This document shows positions 9,051-17,097 of a stretch of 64,000 nucleotides of DNA, one piece after another; position 1 is the stretch's first letter, and each line of letters opens with the position of its first letter. The notes under the pieces are model-generated. The model ran no database searches. It was given only the letters and a program-made list of their open reading frames with translations, and was not told where the DNA came from. The DNA comes from Desulfococcaceae bacterium (GTDB lineage Bacteria > Desulfobacterota > Desulfobacteria > Desulfobacterales > Desulfosalsimonadaceae): the NCBI GenBank assembly GCA_030145385.1, contig JAQYVU010000012.1, positions 1 to 64,000 on the forward strand, written 5' to 3'. A program made the translations under genes and the position numbers.

Positions 9051-9257
9051 ATAACTTCTTGTCGGACCAAATTAACCCATTGGAAATTAAGGGAAAAAAT
9101 ATTCAAAATAAGCCTAAAAAATGTCTTAGCGATATGTTTTTGGTACCAAAAAGGGCATTTTAAGAAAATAATTATAGGGAAAACGATAAATGATTAGAAA
9201 AGAAAGCAGGATTTGCTCTGTCCTTGCTCGTTAATTCTTGTATAAGGTTTTTCCGTA
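9051..9257 (+). repeat. 207-bp direct repeat, left copy
   Basis: Runs from ATAACTTCTTGTCGGACC to GGTTTTTCCGTA and is repeated almost exactly at 10077-10283 in the same orientation, with mismatches mainly in the last 30 bp. Both copies begin with the 19-bp motif CTTGTCGGACCAAATTAAC, which is also the end sequence of the deleted transposase element at 11813-12480. The toxin-antitoxin pair lies between the copies. Confidence 0.9.
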
Positions 9258-9292
9258 TCTCGGTGGGCAATTTCCGGGTGTCATTTCGAAAT

Positions 9293-9321
9293 TTGACAAA
9301 ATTATTATGATTGCATATAAT
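9293..9321 (+). promoter_or_regulatory. Consensus sigma-70 promoter of the toxin-antitoxin operon
   Basis: TTGACA at 9293-9298 and TATAAT at 9316-9321 with a 17-nt spacer are a perfect match to the housekeeping promoter consensus. The antitoxin ATG is 48 bp downstream of the -10 box. A short dyad TGTC-N7-GACA lies between promoter and start and could be an antitoxin operator (weak). Confidence 0.85.
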
Positions 9322-9369
9322 GGTTTTAAAATGATGTCAGTAAACGACACCACAACAAAGGAGAATGAC

Positions 9370-9630
9370 ATGAAATCAATTACAATCAGAGGGATTGAAC
9401 CTCCTGTCGCCGATATGCTTAAAAATAAAGCAAAGCTTGAAGGTAAGAGCGTAAATCAATTTATTAAGGATATCATAAAAGACAAACTTGGATTAGGGAA
9501 TAAAAAAAAGCACACAGCCACTTATCATGACCTGGATCAGTTGTTTGGAAAATGGGATGAAGCGGAATTTCAGCGAATTCAGGAAAAAATAGATAGTGAA
9601 AGAAAAATCGATGAGGAACTATGGGCATGA
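9370..9630 (+). CDS. FitA/VapB-type ribbon-helix-helix antitoxin
   Basis: An 86-aa protein that begins MKSITIRGIEPPVADMLKNK and continues KLEGKSVNQFIKDIIKD, the pattern of FitA/StbC-like ribbon-helix-helix antitoxins. The C-terminal half is charged and would wrap the toxin. AAAGGAG precedes the ATG at 9370; the longer in-frame extension to 9238 starts inside the flanking repeat and is upstream of the promoter, so it is rejected. The 3' end overlaps the toxin gene by 10 bp. The protein should repress its own promoter together with the toxin. Confidence 0.88.
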   Translation: MKSITIRGIEPPVADMLKNKAKLEGKSVNQFIKDIIKDKLGLGNKKKHTATYHDLDQLFGKWDEAEFQRIQEKIDSERKIDEELWA

Positions 9631-10019
9631 AACGATTTTTAATTGATACCAATATTTATTCATATGCCCTAAGAGGAGATCAATCAGTTATTCAAATTCT
9701 TCAAAAGGCTGAGGTGATCGGCTTATCAAGTATTAGTATCGGTGAACTCATTTCAGGATTTAAGGGCGGAAGCCGGGAGCAAAAAAACAGAGAAGAACTG
9801 GATATTTTTCTTGATAGCCCGCGGGTTCAACTCATTTATATTGATGAAATTACAGCAGACTTCTATGCTGAGATATTGAATAATTTAAGGGAAATCGGCA
9901 AACCAATCCCGACAAATGACATATGGATAGCAGCTTGTGCATTTCAGCATGGTTTAAAATTGTATTCGCTGGACGCCCATTTTAAATCAGTTAGAGGTTT
10001 AATGCTTTTAGGGAATTAA
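9621..10019 (+). CDS. VapC-type PIN-domain ribonuclease toxin
   Basis: A 132-aa PIN-domain protein. Conserved acidic residues for metal binding are present: D9 (FLIDTN), E42 (ISIGEL), D100 (TNDIWIAA) and D118 (SLDAHF). VapC toxins cleave tRNA or rRNA when free of antitoxin. The start at 9621 overlaps the antitoxin gene; M3 at 9627 is an alternative. The catalytic set is complete, so the module is probably functional. Confidence 0.9.
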   Translation: MGMKRFLIDTNIYSYALRGDQSVIQILQKAEVIGLSSISIGELISGFKGGSREQKNREELDIFLDSPRVQLIYIDEITADFYAEILNNLREIGKPIPTNDIWIAACAFQHGLKLYSLDAHFKSVRGLMLLGN

Positions 10020-10076
10020 CTGATTTTTTTTGATTCCTGCACCAAATCACAGGTTCTCTATAACCTGTGATAAGAG

Positions 10077-10283
10077 ATAACTTCTTGTCGGACCAAATTA
10101 ACCCATCGGAAATTAAGGGAAAAAATATTCAAAATAAGCCTAAAAAATGTCTTAGCGATATGTTTTTGGTACCAAAAAGGGCATTTTAAGAAAATAATTA
10201 TAGGGAAAACGATAAATGATTAGAAAAGAAAGCAGGATTTGCTCTGTCCCCGCGCATTAATTCATGTATAAGGTTTTTCCGTA
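10077..10283 (+). repeat. 207-bp direct repeat, right copy
   Basis: Second copy of the repeat at 9051-9257, offset by 1026 bp, starting 58 bp after the toxin stop. Recombination between the copies would remove the promoter, antitoxin and toxin exactly. The rest of the 10020-10326 gap holds only a short dyad (ACAGGTT...AACCTGT, 10050-10070) that may be the toxin-operon terminator. Confidence 0.9.
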
Positions 10284-10326
10284 CACGGCTTTCCGGGAAT
10301 GAGAAATACGCATATAAAAAAACTTT

Positions 10327-11772
10327 CTAAACGGCTGATTTAATTTTATCGATGACTATATCGGTGAGTTGCGGGTAATAGAGTTTCTTTTTAGCCGCTT
10401 GGCAGATAGTGCTCTCCCACTTGCGAAACGAATCCACATTCTTCAATGTGTGGTCGGCGACCTTGGGGTTTCCCTTTTCGGCAATTTCGCGGATACCTGC
10501 AAGCGCCTGGTCGTCGCCAGGAAAATACATCGGTATCACGCCTGTATCCTTTGGGAGCGATTCATAAATCATTCTGGAATGCCTTTCGCGCTCACAGTCC
10601 TCTAAAAATTTTTCAAGGCTGAAAAAGTTCAGACTGCCCAAAGTACCCATCGCATGCCGTATGATATGTACCCCATACTTTCTCAACGTGTTGCGGCTTA
10701 ATTCTGATTCGGACAGCGCCCGGGAAGTCACATCGGTTAGGCTGGTACTGCCTCCGGTCTGGGCAGACGGGAAATCTGTAATCCAGGTGTTGACCCTCGC
10801 CAGGGCTGCATTGATGAACGTTTGATGGGGGGAACTGTAAGAAAGATTCCCGCCTGAACCGGTTACACTGGGTATGCCACAGTGTATGCACGATATGCCA
10901 GGGTTAACGGTCTGGGCGATAACCATCATGAAAATAACCTGGGCATGGTTCTGCGTCAGGAAAGACTCCGGGCTAGCGGCACCAGAGATGCCGGCAATAC
11001 TCTGGTCGATCAGCAAAAGATTGTTGCCTGTGCGGGCACTGCGCAAAAAAGGATCAACCATGTTATTCATGGGCGCTAAAGAGGTAATCAGGCTGGTACC
11101 GTCGACCCAGTGTTCCTTGCCTTTTAAAAAAGTCACCTCGTCATCGCTCATCGTATTCGTGGTGATCATCTTGAGTCCTTGATAGTTTTTCTCCATCAGC
11201 TGAGCGACCTCGAAAAGGGAAATGCTCTTGTCGCAGGCCACCGGCAGGCTAAAAATTCCTGCAATATCTTGTTGTTCACCCACCGTGAGGATAATCTTTT
11301 CGTACTCATCGCGATTGGCCGGACGCAGTTCTTCGTCGCCAGATCGTTTTAGAAAGGGTGATGTCGCACCGGTTCCAAAAGTGTTTATTCCCGGATCTCC
11401 AGGCATTTCACGGGGCACCTGCTCCAGGCAATGATCGATATATTCCCGCTTCAAGGGAATGAACAGTGCCGTTTCGTTGTCGAAATCCACGGCATCGGCT
11501 TCCATAAGAAGATCCATAAGGGTTTGGTTCCCGGTAATGTTTATGCCGATTTCCGTTAGTACCCGTTTTGCATTTTCGTCAATGCGCTGGTAGATAGCCT
11601 TCTCTGCGATCAGGTCGTCGATATCCGCCATCCGGCATCGAACTTTTTCCAGAATCGTTTCCTCGGAGACATGACGTAAAATATCCTCATAGGTGGCTTT
11701 GGCCTTTTCGAAATGAGCCTCCTTTTCCAGGAGTATCCCCTTGTCAAAGATCTCATCCGCCTTTTTACTCAT
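10327..11772 (-). CDS. MttB/trimethylamine methyltransferase family protein, non-pyrrolysine type
   Basis: A 481-aa protein. Most of its length matches the MttB superfamily: FLKRSGDEELRPANRDEYEKI near 140-160, the conserved glycine-rich GISGAASPESFL and a late HIIRHAMGTLGSLNFFSLEKF. Pyrrolysine-dependent members carry an in-frame TAG; none is seen here, so this resembles non-Pyl homologues that demethylate glycine betaine or related quaternary amines to a corrinoid protein. Residues 1-60 form an extra helical, TPR-like segment. No corrinoid protein, methyltransferase or transporter gene is adjacent, so substrate and partner are unknown. The ATG at 11772 has AGGGAAA upstream; the frame extends to a TTG at 11793. 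Confidence 0.75.
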   Translation of the reverse strand: MSKKADEIFDKGILLEKEAHFEKAKATYEDILRHVSEETILEKVRCRMADIDDLIAEKAIYQRIDENAKRVLTEIGINITGNQTLMDLLMEADAVDFDNETALFIPLKREYIDHCLEQVPREMPGDPGINTFGTGATSPFLKRSGDEELRPANRDEYEKIILTVGEQQDIAGIFSLPVACDKSISLFEVAQLMEKNYQGLKMITTNTMSDDEVTFLKGKEHWVDGTSLITSLAPMNNMVDPFLRSARTGNNLLLIDQSIAGISGAASPESFLTQNHAQVIFMMVIAQTVNPGISCIHCGIPSVTGSGGNLSYSSPHQTFINAALARVNTWITDFPSAQTGGSTSLTDVTSRALSESELSRNTLRKYGVHIIRHAMGTLGSLNFFSLEKFLEDCERERHSRMIYESLPKDTGVIPMYFPGDDQALAGIREIAEKGNPKVADHTLKNVDSFRKWESTICQAAKKKLYYPQLTDIVIDKIKSAV

Positions 11773-11812
11773 TGTCGTTTTCCCTATTTTCAACCCGCGA
11801 ATCCTTCGAATC

Positions 11813-12480
11813 CTTGTCGGACCAAATTATATTATTGATTTCTATTAAGATTGATTCCATAAATAGCTGTTTTCTGAGCTTAGGGCTTACTTTTCAGGGG
11901 CAAAAAGAGGGCTATAAGGAATTTGGGATTCTCTCAGCTCATAATTCCCGTTTTTTCCCGATACTTTCCGGCCGACTGCCTTTGCTCCCAGCTTTGCTTT
12001 TGTATCCAACACAAATTCTTTATCTCCGACCGCGATGCTTTCCGTCCATTTCGCATCCCGTTTGTTTGATCCGCTTTTTAAAATCTCCTCAATCCATTGC
12101 CGATGCGATTCCAACAAATGCACATCATCTTTGATCCCAAGCAAATTCGACAATTCACGGCGATTTATAACAGTATATCTCTGCTTTGAATTCTGAATTT
12201 CAGTGTATCCCCCGAACTCCCATTCTGAAGGGTGTTGAACCACCCCGGCCCGGACCATATTTAAATCAATATGTGCCATACATAACCTGGAAGATGATGT
12301 CGATTTGCACGAGCCATTGATAATTATATGATTACTCTGAGTTGTGGAATATTGGTTTTAATTGTCGGCCTTTCTTAAAACCGCTTTTTTACCGCCAAAA
12401 AGGTGGTTCTAAGACCCTGTCCAGTCCCACTTTTAACACCTATTTTAATAATTTTAAATAAGTTAATTTGGTCCGACAAG
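11813..12480. mobile_element. Deleted REP-associated transposase element with 17-bp inverted ends
   Basis: Perfect 17-bp inverted repeats CTTGTCGGACCAAATTA (11813-11829) and TAATTTGGTCCGACAAG (12464-12480) bound a 668-bp segment containing a transposase remnant. The same end sequence starts both 207-bp repeats at 9058 and 10084. The segment therefore looks like a non-autonomous derivative of an element that also left solo fragments around the toxin-antitoxin genes. Confidence 0.7.
11887..12317 (-). pseudogene. REP-associated tyrosine transposase (Y1_Tnp), internal deletion
   Basis: On the minus strand the ATG at 12317 opens MARANRHHLPGYVWHI, the standard N-terminus of this transposase group. 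It then stops shortly after. A second frame, beginning MAHIDLNMVRAGVVQHPSEW, carries the family C-terminus to 11887. The central part with the HUH and catalytic tyrosine motifs is missing, and the two remaining parts meet at a shared CACAT with a frameshift. In full-length members several hundred bases separate these segments. It cannot be active. Confidence 0.82.
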
Positions 12481-12841
12481 CATTTCAGCATTTCAAATAT
12501 CTACTATGTCAAATGCGCTACCGCATAAACGACTCTAGCGGCATCGCATTTTCCTTGTATATGCGGCAACCTCGACAATCGCTCAACTTGGGTAAGAATA
12601 GAACGCTTTTGATTGAAATTTAGTTGTTTTTTATGTATTTAAGTCGTTATGTCTTCAACAGTTGCTTTATATTCAAAATAACGTAAGACGCGTCCGCCTC
12701 TCTGCGGATTCAGGTTCTATATAGTTTTCGAAACAGTTCCTTGCTGAACAACCCTGAGAAAAAGGCTTTTGGGCGGCTTTTACCCCGAGAAAACAATATT
12801 GATTCTAAGTCAATTTAGGTTGATTTTTTAAAGGTAAAAAT
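12318..12841. other. Intergenic stretch upstream of Omp85-type gene
   Basis: Holds the right end of the deleted transposase element (to 12480) and the dispersed repeat at 12508-12600. The remaining 240 bp should contain the promoter for the 12842 gene; no convincing promoter or riboswitch was identified. Confidence 0.4.
12508..12600 (+). repeat. Dispersed repeat, copy 1 of 2
   Basis: Starts GTCAAATGCGCTACCGCATA and includes ATGCGGCAACCTCGACAATC then GCTCAACTT. A second, same-strand copy is at 56363-56450, upstream of a DUF1254/DUF1214 gene. Both copies sit 20-250 bp upstream of genes for exported proteins. Confidence 0.8.
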
Positions 12842-13972
12842 ATGCAACAGGACGGGAAAACACCAGTGAAGCGGCGGCTGAATCAAAGGCCAGCAGTCAT
12901 TCCGATGATGGTCGGGTTTGTTTTTATATTTTGTTTCTCCGCCTTTGCTCAAGAAGGAGAATCCGGTGCTGCTGAAAATAAAAAGGAAAAGAATTATGTG
13001 ATCGCACCCATGGTGCTTTCCAATCCGAACATCGGCAGCGGCGGCGGGGTGAGTGCCCTTTGTTTTTATTCACCGGACCCGGATGATACGGTGTCGCCGA
13101 AGAGTTCCGCCGGAGCGACGGGTTTTTATACGGATACGGATTCTTATTTTGTTTCGCTTTTTAACCAGAGTTATTTTCAGCAGGACACCTGGCGGCTGGG
13201 TATGGCGGTGCCGTACGGGCGGATCGAAAATGAACTGGATATTTCAGATATCGGAGAAGTGCGTTTTGCGTCAGTCATCAAGGGTGTTGCCGGCCGTCTT
13301 CAGCGCCGGGTATATGGTGATTTTTTTGCAGGCGTCCGGCTGTCCTACATCAGCATAGATTATGAAGAAGGTAATGACGCCAGCAAAGATTATTTTGAGC
13401 GTTACGGTGTTTCGGATCGGGATACCGGGAGTTTCGGCATCCAGATGAGTTATGATTCCAGGGACAGCCAGCGGTATCCATACAAGGGCCTTCTCGCAGA
13501 GGCGAGTTTTAACGCAAATCCCGAATGGCTGGGGGCTGATGAAGGGTATTTTGCGGTGGAAGGGTTTGTTAATTCATTTCACCGGATTCTCATCGGTCAT
13601 GTAATTGCGTTGCGGGCCTACGGACGATTCACGCCCTCTGATACGCCTTATTCCGGTCTTTCGACGCTCGGAAGGCGGAGTGATCTTCGGGGTTATGTTT
13701 CCGGTGAAATCATAGCGGACAACATGATCAGTACCCAGGCGGAATATCGATGGTTTTTTACCCGCAAATGGGGAGTTGTCTTTTTCGGAGGCGCGGCAGC
13801 GCTGTATGACGGGAATGTGTCGAATATTGACAGCGATATGATTTATTACAGCGGGGGTCTCGGGCTTCGCTATCTTCTGCATGAAGAGAACCGGGTGAAT
13901 TTCCGGGTGGATTATGCATGGGGGGAAGCGGATGAACAAGGGGTTTATGTGAGCATCAGCGAGGCGTTTTGA
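12842..13972 (+). CDS. Omp85/BamA-TamA family outer membrane barrel protein
   Basis: A 376-aa protein with an N-terminal signal sequence (to about FAQEGE). The mature part is rich in alternating hydrophobic residues and aromatic-ended strands, and it carries the Omp85 loop motif LRGY (RRSDLRGYVSGE, near residue 280) and a C-terminal strand ending in phenylalanine (SISEAF). No POTRA domain fits before the barrel, so it is a short surface-antigen-type member rather than BamA. A weak AAAGGT site precedes the ATG. It is followed by two genes on the same strand. Confidence 0.8.
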   Translation: MQQDGKTPVKRRLNQRPAVIPMMVGFVFIFCFSAFAQEGESGAAENKKEKNYVIAPMVLSNPNIGSGGGVSALCFYSPDPDDTVSPKSSAGATGFYTDTDSYFVSLFNQSYFQQDTWRLGMAVPYGRIENELDISDIGEVRFASVIKGVAGRLQRRVYGDFFAGVRLSYISIDYEEGNDASKDYFERYGVSDRDTGSFGIQMSYDSRDSQRYPYKGLLAEASFNANPEWLGADEGYFAVEGFVNSFHRILIGHVIALRAYGRFTPSDTPYSGLSTLGRRSDLRGYVSGEIIADNMISTQAEYRWFFTRKWGVVFFGGAAALYDGNVSNIDSDMIYYSGGLGLRYLLHEENRVNFRVDYAWGEADEQGVYVSISEAF

Positions 13973-14078
13973 TATATAAAAGGCTTGAATTCGTTAATGA
14001 AAAGCTGTTATCTTATAATTTAAAATCATGACCAGCAGATTTTTGCCCCCTTTTACTTAAACCAATTCTGGATTGATT

Positions 14079-14825
14079 ATGAAAAGTGAAATCCGATCTC
14101 TATTAAGCTGTCTGCTGTTGCTGTTTGGTATCGTCCATTACGTTTTAATGGTTCCTGGCGACGCATTTGCATTCGGCGGTACTAAAGCTCCGGATAGTGA
14201 ATTCGGATCCCTGAAAAAGGGAACCCGACTTCTTGGCTTGAATGCCTCCATGGGAATATTTGATTCTGAAAACCCCAGTTCAGTTTTTGAGGATATCGAA
14301 AAAGTAAAGCGGACCTATTATGATTTTAATGCGTATGGCGGTTACTTTGTTAAAGATCTTCTTTTATTGGGCGGTAACTGGAATTATGAATTTTCAAAAA
14401 ATGACAACGGGTACTCCGGGGACATTGATCAGCAAAGAATACAAACCGTCGAACAGTTTAATAAAATGGGGGTGTTAATGCGCAACTATCTCCCGCTTGA
14501 CGATGCCGGGCGGTTTGCTTTATTTGTTCAGACCGGTGTTGATTTCGGCTATGGCAAATCGATTCGGGAGGTAACTTTAGAAAACGATATCGACAGGACG
14601 GTAACCCGGTCGTATACGCTTGATGTCGGAGTACAGCCCGGCCTTATGGTCTTTATAGATGAGGGATCGGCCGTTGAAGTCAGCGTGAATGTGCTCGGGT
14701 TGTCTTCAAAATGGGGAGATTATGATTTCAATGATGGTGAACGCTCCGGGAATACATCGTCGACGGATTTGGATTTTACAATAAGGCTGCTCACCCTTTT
14801 TATCGGCGTTTCTTACTATTTTTAA
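14079..14825 (+). CDS. Small outer-membrane beta-barrel protein
   Basis: A 248-aa protein with a signal sequence (about 1-29, ending DAFA) and a mature part of alternating strands (for example LLGLNASMGIF, YGGYFVKDLLLLGGNWNYEF) ending IGVSYYF, a typical last barrel strand. This pattern is seen in many OmpA-like or OmpW-like porin-type barrels, but no specific family was recognised. The ATG at 14079 is preferred over a TTG at 14073. The stop is 16 bp before the next gene, so the two are probably co-expressed. Confidence 0.7.
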   Translation: MKSEIRSLLSCLLLLFGIVHYVLMVPGDAFAFGGTKAPDSEFGSLKKGTRLLGLNASMGIFDSENPSSVFEDIEKVKRTYYDFNAYGGYFVKDLLLLGGNWNYEFSKNDNGYSGDIDQQRIQTVEQFNKMGVLMRNYLPLDDAGRFALFVQTGVDFGYGKSIREVTLENDIDRTVTRSYTLDVGVQPGLMVFIDEGSAVEVSVNVLGLSSKWGDYDFNDGERSGNTSSTDLDFTIRLLTLFIGVSYYF

Positions 14826-14840
14826 TATGAGAATTATAGG

Positions 14841-15914
14841 ATGAATCCGGTTCATTATAAAAAAATAAGCTTTCTGGCGCTCATCATCATCACGTCTCTT
14901 TTCGCCTGTGTGGATGATGATTATTTCGGCACGTCTGACTTGAATGAAATTATAGAGTTTAGCGTTCCCGGCCAGTCCGGCTCAACGGCAATCAATAGTG
15001 AAGCGGCGGCCGTTAGCCTTTCCGTCGGAAATGGTATTGACAGATCCGCACTGGCGCCGAACATTTTTATAACCTCTAATTTCGCATCGGTTATGCCTGA
15101 TAAGTATGGCATACAGGATTTTACCGATCCTGTTGAGTATATAGTCCGGTCCGAAAGCGGTATTGAAAAGCGCTGGACGATTACGGTCAGCGAGCAAGGG
15201 GCAGACCCGCAGCTGCAGAACTCGGATTTTAATCTCTGGTATGAAACATCCGCCGGTTTGATCAACCCGATCTTGTATGATGAACCCGGCGAAAATGAAA
15301 ACAGCACCATCTGGGCAACTGCAAACTACGGGCTGACAAACTACGGTGATGAACCGAATACAACCCCGGTTGATCTGGGCGAAGACGACTTTGCCGCCCG
15401 GTTGATTACGGTAAAGGCTCCGGCTGTCGTGCCATTGGCAGCTGCGACCCTTTTTACGGGAGAATTTGACTTAAATATTATCAATCCGCCGAAATCTGCC
15501 ATTTTCGGAATCCCTTTTGCCGGCCGGCCATCCGGTTTCAGGCTCAATTATGCCTATGTGCCCGGAGATGAAAATATCGGTGTAACAGCCGACGAGTGTG
15601 ACATATACGTTTTGCTGGAAAAAAGAGAAGATGATTCCGTTTCCCGAATTGCCACCGGCTGGTTTCGTGACGGAACGGATACCGGAACCAGTGAATGGAC
15701 TGTTCTGGAAGTTGATTTAAAGTACGGACCGCTGACTGCAGCCGATCCGGAATTTGCGTATGCAAACATTCCTTCGGATCAGACATGGGCCGATCCGGAT
15801 GAGACGCCGACCCATATCAGTGTTGTGTTTTCATCAAGTGCTTTGGGGGATTCCTATGAAGGCGCTATCGGCAGTATCCTGGTGGTTGATGATTTTGAGT
15901 TGATATATAACTGA
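14841..15914 (+). CDS. PCMD-domain lipoprotein
   Basis: A 357-aa lipoprotein (lipobox SLFAC near Cys23). Residues 35-115 look like the DUF5018-type beta-sandwich that precedes PCMD domains (SVPGQSGSTAIN to RWTITVSEQG). From about 125 the sequence follows the putative carbohydrate metabolism domain: NSDFNLWYE, YDEPGENENSTIWATAN, an FTGEF-containing strand, the GRPSGFRLNYAYVPGDEN motif and DDFELIYN at the end. This architecture is typical of Bacteroidota surface lipoproteins, so lateral transfer is possible. Function unknown; binding of a surface polysaccharide is a guess from the domain name. Confidence 0.75.
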   Translation: MNPVHYKKISFLALIIITSLFACVDDDYFGTSDLNEIIEFSVPGQSGSTAINSEAAAVSLSVGNGIDRSALAPNIFITSNFASVMPDKYGIQDFTDPVEYIVRSESGIEKRWTITVSEQGADPQLQNSDFNLWYETSAGLINPILYDEPGENENSTIWATANYGLTNYGDEPNTTPVDLGEDDFAARLITVKAPAVVPLAAATLFTGEFDLNIINPPKSAIFGIPFAGRPSGFRLNYAYVPGDENIGVTADECDIYVLLEKREDDSVSRIATGWFRDGTDTGTSEWTVLEVDLKYGPLTAADPEFAYANIPSDQTWADPDETPTHISVVFSSSALGDSYEGAIGSILVVDDFELIYN

Positions 15915-16003
15915 CAAAAATTTCTGAAGCGGCCCGGGTGTTTCTTTTTGAACCGAGCTGTAAATAACTGTCAGAAAATATTTATATTGTTTGCGGGGGC
16001 GAT

Positions 16004-16870
16004 TTACTCTGCTTTTCCATTTCCGTGTTCAAATTTTTCCAGAATGATCCGGAAATATCCGATTTTAAGGGCCACCTTGATTTTGAGCATTTCCCTGGTT
16101 TCATCGGCTGAAACATAAATCCACATATCGTTTATTTTTTTATGATCTTTTGCCTGTTCTTTTTTATCCAGGTTTGTCAGTTCCGGTACAATCTCAAATG
16201 CTTTGCGATTTTTTCCGGCAATTTCAATGGCCGTTTTTCTGATACATTTCAGCTCAAGTAAAAACTGGTCATCTCCTGTGAACACATCAAATATTTCCTC
16301 CATTCCAACTTCCCAGTCAAGGCGTCTTACCAGAAAGGTGGCGGAAAAAGGGTCCAGGGTAAAGTTTTCCGTCTGAATTTCCAGTTCGGTTTCCTTCGCC
16401 GGTTTTCCTTTTTTGGATTTTGTCTCTGTGGATTTGATTGCTCCGTTTTCCTGAAACTCGATGACGGTTTCTTTTTTAGTCGATTTGACCCTTTCATGGA
16501 TTTTCGCTTCAATAGGGGAGAAGGGATCATCTGAAATTAGGGATTCTCCCCGGTAGCGGATTTTGTATATGCGATCCAGCTTTTTGTTGGTTTCCGCATG
16601 AACTGCTATTTTATATTGATCATTTTCCTGTTCAACGGAAATGCGTGCGGTGCCCACATTGACTTTATTCCATGCCACCTGATAATGATAAGTACCGGAC
16701 AGAGGCTGAAACTCAGGATCTATCGATAACTTTTCAACCGTTCTTGCCGTGCTGGCAAATACTGAGATATCTGGATTAATAAATACTTCATGCAGAAAGA
16801 ACAATGCGCCGGCAATCAGTAATGTTCTGGTGAAGCAGACAATCTTTTTTGGTCTAATAAGTTTTATCAT
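16004..16870 (-). CDS. DUF3108 domain exported protein, copy 1
   Basis: A 288-aa protein with an N-terminal hydrophobic segment and the DUF3108 pattern: FQPLSGTYHYQVAWNKVNVGTA, then RIYKIRYRGESLIS, and later WEVGMEEIFDVFTGDD and DMWIYVSADETREMLKIK. DUF3108 proteins are periplasmic beta-rich proteins of unknown role. It is the last gene of a co-directional run (lipoprotein, barrel, DUF3108). A paralogue lies at 41687-42550; a 212-bp internal block (16371-16582) differs from it by one base while the ends have diverged. Confidence 0.82.
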   Translation of the reverse strand: MIKLIRPKKIVCFTRTLLIAGALFFLHEVFINPDISVFASTARTVEKLSIDPEFQPLSGTYHYQVAWNKVNVGTARISVEQENDQYKIAVHAETNKKLDRIYKIRYRGESLISDDPFSPIEAKIHERVKSTKKETVIEFQENGAIKSTETKSKKGKPAKETELEIQTENFTLDPFSATFLVRRLDWEVGMEEIFDVFTGDDQFLLELKCIRKTAIEIAGKNRKAFEIVPELTNLDKKEQAKDHKKINDMWIYVSADETREMLKIKVALKIGYFRIILEKFEHGNGKAE

Positions 16871-16980
16871 GATGGTTTTTCTTTCTTCAGTCGTTGGCGG
16901 ATATAATGGGTGAGTTGACTCAATTTTCGTGCCCGTTCACGGGGTCGGAATTATCAATTTTTCGTAAACTGCTGGTCTGT

Positions 16981-17087
16981 AGGCGTTTACAGGGTGCCGC
17001 AGATGCGAGGCGCCGGGCGCGAAGACGTACTCGCCGTACTTCAAGTGTCCGGGAACAAAGCAGATGCGGTGCCCTGTGAACGCTTAC
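16981..17087. repeat. Long imperfect palindrome between DUF3108 and barrel genes
   Basis: Arms GGCGTTTACAGGGTGCCGCA and, inverted, GCGGTGCCCTGTGAACGCTT surround a GC-rich centre containing GTAC-TCGCC-GTAC. It belongs to a type of palindromic intergenic unit common in Desulfobacterota-like genomes (from general knowledge). It lies inside the co-directional run and would fold in the transcript; no copy is at the equivalent place in the second locus. Confidence 0.6.
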
Positions 17088-17097
17088 CAATTTTCAA

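Noticed and set aside
10327-11772. Pyrrolysine-containing MttB
   Set aside because: The frame is continuous with no internal TAG, and no pyl genes are in the window.
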